Assembly: GCA_934085675.1 (NCBI GenBank)
Contig: CAKOHH010000003.1
Coordinates: 55,631-119,630 of the forward strand
Reading direction: 5' to 3'
Length of the DNA: 64,000 bases
Source: an uncultured Bacilli bacterium
GTDB taxonomy: Bacteria; Bacillota_I; Bacilli_A; RF39; UBA660
Below the pieces are notes generated by a model. The model saw nothing but the letters and a program-made list of their open reading frames with translations. It was not told the origin of the DNA and searched no databases. A program made the position numbers and the translations under genes. Positions 60,950 through 64,000 of the stretch are shown here, piece after piece (the stretch's first letter is position 1; each line of letters opens with the position of its first letter).

Positions 60950-62272
60950 ATGATATGTATAGGAAGAAACAATATTTTATACTATAAATATAATTCCAAT
61001 ATTAAAGAACAGGTAGAAAAATATTTTAAAAGAGTTAAATATTATAAATTTGATAATATTATCAATATAGAATTTGTAGAAGAAATGCTTGATGATTATT
61101 TTAATATTTATAACCAGTTTAATAAGTTTGGAATAGCAATGAATAAATTAAATATTTTAGAAGAAATAGGGTACTGTGATAATATCTATATGAATTTTGA
61201 AATATTAATAAGAAATCTAAAAAAAAATATTTTGAATAGATACTCAATTGAAAACTTAAAAAATTCTAAATACTATTATTTTTTGCAAAGCAAAGAATTA
61301 GAAATGCCTAGAACTGATTTAATGAATGAAATTTATTTAGAATTTAATCAATTAAAATCTGCAAAAGAACTTCCTTTTGAAAAATTAATGCAGTACATAT
61401 ATCAAAGAGAAGAAACAATAAAAAAAGAAAATTTTAATTGTTATTTGGATTATGTTAAAAATAAGATTGGTATAAGTGAAGAATCATTTAATAAATTACT
61501 TAATATTAGTATTTCTCCAAAAAATAATATTAACTTAAGTGATGAAAATACTTATGAATTAAAAGAAGCTAAATATATTTTAATTGATATTTTAAAAGAA
61601 CACTATGACGCTAAAATATTAAGTACACTTTTAGATGCTGTTTATATTTCTGATAAAAATAGTGGTACAACGGTTGCATACAAAGAAATTCCAATCATTA
61701 ATATAAAATCAAATAACAATAAAATTAATATTATTACATTGGCTCATGAGTTAGGACATGCTTATCATTATTATTGTAATCAATCAAATGAAATTCAAAA
61801 CTTTAGCAGCAGATCAGACTTTAGTGAATCTTTTGCATTAGCAACACAATTAATTGTTTCACATAAATTAAAATTAAAAGATTGTATTATAAATGATTAT
61901 AATAACTTTTTCTTTGATACTATTTATAGCATTCAAATACAAAGGTTTATTGGAGATAATTATTTAACATTAACCGAAGACTATCTTGCCCAAAAATATA
62001 GTAATTATAAAGATTATTATAGATTTATTCTTGACAACTTTTACGATATTTATTATTTAGAAGGTTTTATTGTAGGTAATATATTAAAAGATAAAATTAA
62101 AAATTATTCTATAGATGAATTGAAATTGCTATTAGGATTTAATTCAAATATTTCATTGAATGAAATTTTAAATTTATTTAATATAGATTTAAATAATCAA
62201 AAAATGTTGGAGATATATTTAGAAAAATTAAAAAAAGAATATAAAAAACTAATAAGTTCTAAAAAACATTAA
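60950..62272 (+). CDS. M3/PepF-like zinc metallopeptidase, accessory
   Basis: 440 aa, shorter than oligoendopeptidase F (~600). Helical N-terminal lobe, then the zinc site THALAHELGHAYHYY-type motif (ITLAHELGHAYHYY near 262-275) and SDFSESFALATQLI near 288-301 supplying the third-ligand Glu, as in M3 peptidases. No signal peptide, so probably cytoplasmic. Ile/Asn/Lys content is higher than in neighbours and it is bordered by decayed sequence, suggesting acquisition. GAGGGAG ribosome site. Confidence 0.75.
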   Translation: MICIGRNNILYYKYNSNIKEQVEKYFKRVKYYKFDNIINIEFVEEMLDDYFNIYNQFNKFGIAMNKLNILEEIGYCDNIYMNFEILIRNLKKNILNRYSIENLKNSKYYYFLQSKELEMPRTDLMNEIYLEFNQLKSAKELPFEKLMQYIYQREETIKKENFNCYLDYVKNKIGISEESFNKLLNISISPKNNINLSDENTYELKEAKYILIDILKEHYDAKILSTLLDAVYISDKNSGTTVAYKEIPIINIKSNNNKINIITLAHELGHAYHYYCNQSNEIQNFSSRSDFSESFALATQLIVSHKLKLKDCIINDYNNFFFDTIYSIQIQRFIGDNYLTLTEDYLAQKYSNYKDYYRFILDNFYDIYYLEGFIVGNILKDKIKNYSIDELKLLLGFNSNISLNEILNLFNIDLNNQKMLEIYLEKLKKEYKKLISSKKH

Positions 62273-62455
62273 AGTATTTTTTCCTAAGTTAAGACAAAAA
62301 TAAAAAGATTCACAAAATAAGGCTTTTAACGATTTTATTATAAGGAAAAATTTTAAAATACAATTGAATACTAAAAATTATTATGTATACGAAATAAGTC
62401 ATTGATAATTAATCTAACAAACATTTTACCAAGATATAGGTAGACTAATTTTCTC

Positions 62456-62484
62456 TTGAAAAAAAATTTAATAATCGGTATAAT
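62456..62484 (+). promoter_or_regulatory. Sigma-A promoter
   Basis: TTGAAA, 17-base spacer, TATAAT, 34 bases before ATG 62519. The rest of the 246-base gap before it (62273-62455) shows nothing I can name. Confidence 0.75.
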
Positions 62485-62518
62485 TGTTTTATGAATTAGA
62501 ATAAAGAGGTCGATAAAA

Positions 62519-63907
62519 ATGAATAACGAGAATCAAAATTTCAATCAAATACCAGTTCCACCAAATAATGGATTTCCTAATCAAAATCCTATACCACCAC
62601 AAGGCACGATGCCTGTAGATAGTCTTGGAACAGTAGGGGTACAAGCTACACCTTCTATGAATGTTGATAGTTTAAATACACCAGTTCCAGAACCTGTGCC
62701 AAATACAAATCCGGTAAATTTAAATCCACCAGGAATGATTCCTAATGTAACACCAACAGAGCCAAATATAAATCAGCCTGTAGAACCTTTAATGGGAACA
62801 AATTTAGGACCTAATAGCAACGTTAATCTTAATCAGAATTCTATGAATATGAATATGAATAGTAATCCTTACCAAAATAATATGATGATGGGTGGAGAAC
62901 TTCCTCCAATAAATAATCAAAATATGCTTGGGGGAGTACCAGTGCCACCTATAACTCCAAATGAACCTCCTAAATCAAAGAAAAAATTGAAGTTAAATAA
63001 AACAGCCATTATTATTATCGTTGTTGTTCTTATTTTAGCAGTTGGGGCTGGTGTTTATTTCTTTTTGAATATGAGTAAAAAGCAAGCTGTTACGATTACA
63101 CCAAAATTAGGTGATACATGGGAACTTGGAGAACCAATTGTTAATAACGTTTTATCATACGTTACCTTATCTGGTATTACTGCTAGTCAATGTACTTTAA
63201 AAAGTAATATTGATGTTACCAAAACTGGAACATATGAGTGGAGTGTTACATGTGGAAGTAAAACAACTGGTAATAAAACTATTAGTGTAAAAGATCAAAA
63301 GCCTCCAGTTGTTATTACAAAAGATGTTACCGTTGTTCCTAATACTGAAATTACGGCTGATGATTTTATTGAAAGTGCTACTGATGCTTCTTCTAACGAA
63401 GGCAAAATAACGGCTACTTTTAAAGATAAATCTGAATTTGATATAACTAAAGAAGGAACATATGAAGTAACTATTGAAGTAGCAGATACTTATCAAAATA
63501 CAACTTCTGTCACTGCAAACTTAATTGTAAGTAATAATGCACCTGTTCGTAATTTAGTATGTACTTATGAAGAAATATCAAAAACTTACCCAAAAGCAAC
63601 AGTAAATGTACGTTTCCGTTATGGTATTACAACATCTAACACTGTATATGATAATGTTAAAATTGTTGATTACGTTTTTGATGAAGATACATATGATGAT
63701 GCTTTAGCGGATGTTACTGAAAAAGGTTTTGATGGTTTAGAAGGAAAAGTTATCACAGATGATGATAAATATACTATTACAGTTGAAGTTTCTTTAACAA
63801 AAGAAGATTTAAGTACTGAATTTGCTGGTGCTTCTTTCCCAGATACGCAAGAAGAAATTGAAAAATTACATACTGATCGTGGAGATTATTGTTATATTGA
63901 AGAATAA
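62519..63907 (+). CDS. Membrane protein with disordered cytoplasmic head and extracellular Ig-like domains
   Basis: 462 aa. Residues ~1-155 are a low-complexity Pro/Asn/Met-rich segment, a Lys cluster follows (~152-160), then one membrane helix (~163-184). Outside are two bacterial Ig-like modules (~190-262 and ~262-340: KPPVVITKDVTVVPNTEITA, GTYEVTIEVADTYQNTTS) and a C-terminal alpha+beta domain with two Cys (NLVCTYEEISKTYPK, DYCYIEE). No signal peptide, so N-in topology. Function unknown, probably surface-located. Confidence 0.78.
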   Translation: MNNENQNFNQIPVPPNNGFPNQNPIPPQGTMPVDSLGTVGVQATPSMNVDSLNTPVPEPVPNTNPVNLNPPGMIPNVTPTEPNINQPVEPLMGTNLGPNSNVNLNQNSMNMNMNSNPYQNNMMMGGELPPINNQNMLGGVPVPPITPNEPPKSKKKLKLNKTAIIIIVVVLILAVGAGVYFFLNMSKKQAVTITPKLGDTWELGEPIVNNVLSYVTLSGITASQCTLKSNIDVTKTGTYEWSVTCGSKTTGNKTISVKDQKPPVVITKDVTVVPNTEITADDFIESATDASSNEGKITATFKDKSEFDITKEGTYEVTIEVADTYQNTTSVTANLIVSNNAPVRNLVCTYEEISKTYPKATVNVRFRYGITTSNTVYDNVKIVDYVFDEDTYDDALADVTEKGFDGLEGKVITDDDKYTITVEVSLTKEDLSTEFAGASFPDTQEEIEKLHTDRGDYCYIEE

Positions 63908-63942
63908 AAGTGATGAATGTCACTTTCAGGTTGTTGACAAAA

Positions 63943-63977
63943 AGGTATGTTCAAAAAAGAATATGCCTCTTTTTTTG
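63943..63977 (+). terminator. Terminator
   Basis: AGGTATGTTC / GAATATGCCT (two G-T pairs), 6-base A loop, T-run. A smaller hairpin AAAGTGA/TCACTTT (63907-63926) precedes it. Confidence 0.8.
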
Positions 63978-64000
63978 AATAATTTTGATATTTTAAGAAA

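Overview
This is a low-GC window from a spore-forming, Gram-positive-lineage bacterium of the Bacilli (Erysipelotrichia / RF39-like 'Mycoplasmatota' gut type). It has AT-rich codons, strong purine-rich ribosome sites and the standard genetic code (TGA is used as a stop, Trp is TGG). It carries Bacillus-type core genes (uvrA, lgt, ftsY-ylxM-ffh, der, recX, rmuC, two RNase J paralogues, deoD, uppP) and an unusually dense set of sporulation genes: sigG, ylbJ, ylbL, spoVS, spoVIF, dacB-spmA-spmB, a Cse60-type gene, two YjcZ-type mini-proteins and a collagen-like exosporium-type protein. Nothing here requires an outer membrane.

Layout. 0-3.7 kb: uvrA and lgt. 3.8-10.0 kb: an accessory stretch. It starts with a secreted protein whose last ~60 codons and 3' flank are about 50% GC and look like the variable region of a diversity-generating retroelement (DGR) target. 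It continues with a NapH-like Fe-S membrane protein, decayed sequence, a membrane XRE regulator, a tRNA 3'-end remnant, PHP phosphoesterase and cytidine deaminase genes, a chimeric resolvase/mobilisation fragment behind an orphan leader-peptide attenuator, and tRNA-Gly(GCC). 10-17.9 kb: secreted proteins, ZIP transporter, YebC, PrsA, spore mini-proteins, SpoVB/MurJ-like flippase, TrmB. 17.9-25.7 kb: three tandem genes for giant (725-732 aa) type-IV-prepilin-like, Cys-rich proteins, the first two each followed by a 162-aa membrane-anchored partner. This is the most novel-looking locus. 25.7-36.8 kb: RNase J, another prepilin, the SRP operon, an envelope operon, deoD, recX, an rRNA-type methyltransferase. 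36.8-47.8 kb: spoVS, sufB with a poly-G tract in its promoter, an SsbB-sized ssb, a catalytically degenerate RNase J2, the collagen-like protein, a large coiled-coil membrane protein, ylbJ. 47.9-59.9 kb: ylbL, sigG, prepilin, der, small XRE regulators around spoVIF, rmuC, a PD-(D/E)XK transposase-family gene, uppP, dacB-spmA-spmB. 60-64 kb: a glucosaminidase-type protein, an AT-rich accessory M3-like metallopeptidase, and a membrane protein with extracellular Ig-like domains.

How it fits together. Sporulation genes are scattered singly among housekeeping genes. I can read candidate sigma-E, sigma-K and (weakly) sigma-F/G promoters in front of several of them. The five type-IV-prepilin-signal proteins share a near-identical short promoter/ribosome-site layout and must depend on a prepilin peptidase and assembly ATPase encoded elsewhere. 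Two SipW-type secreted proteins, two N-terminal lipoproteins and the collagen-like protein show heavy investment in the cell and spore surface. Intergenic spaces are short and many terminator hairpins include the stop codon. All family calls are by eye from motifs; no database search was run.
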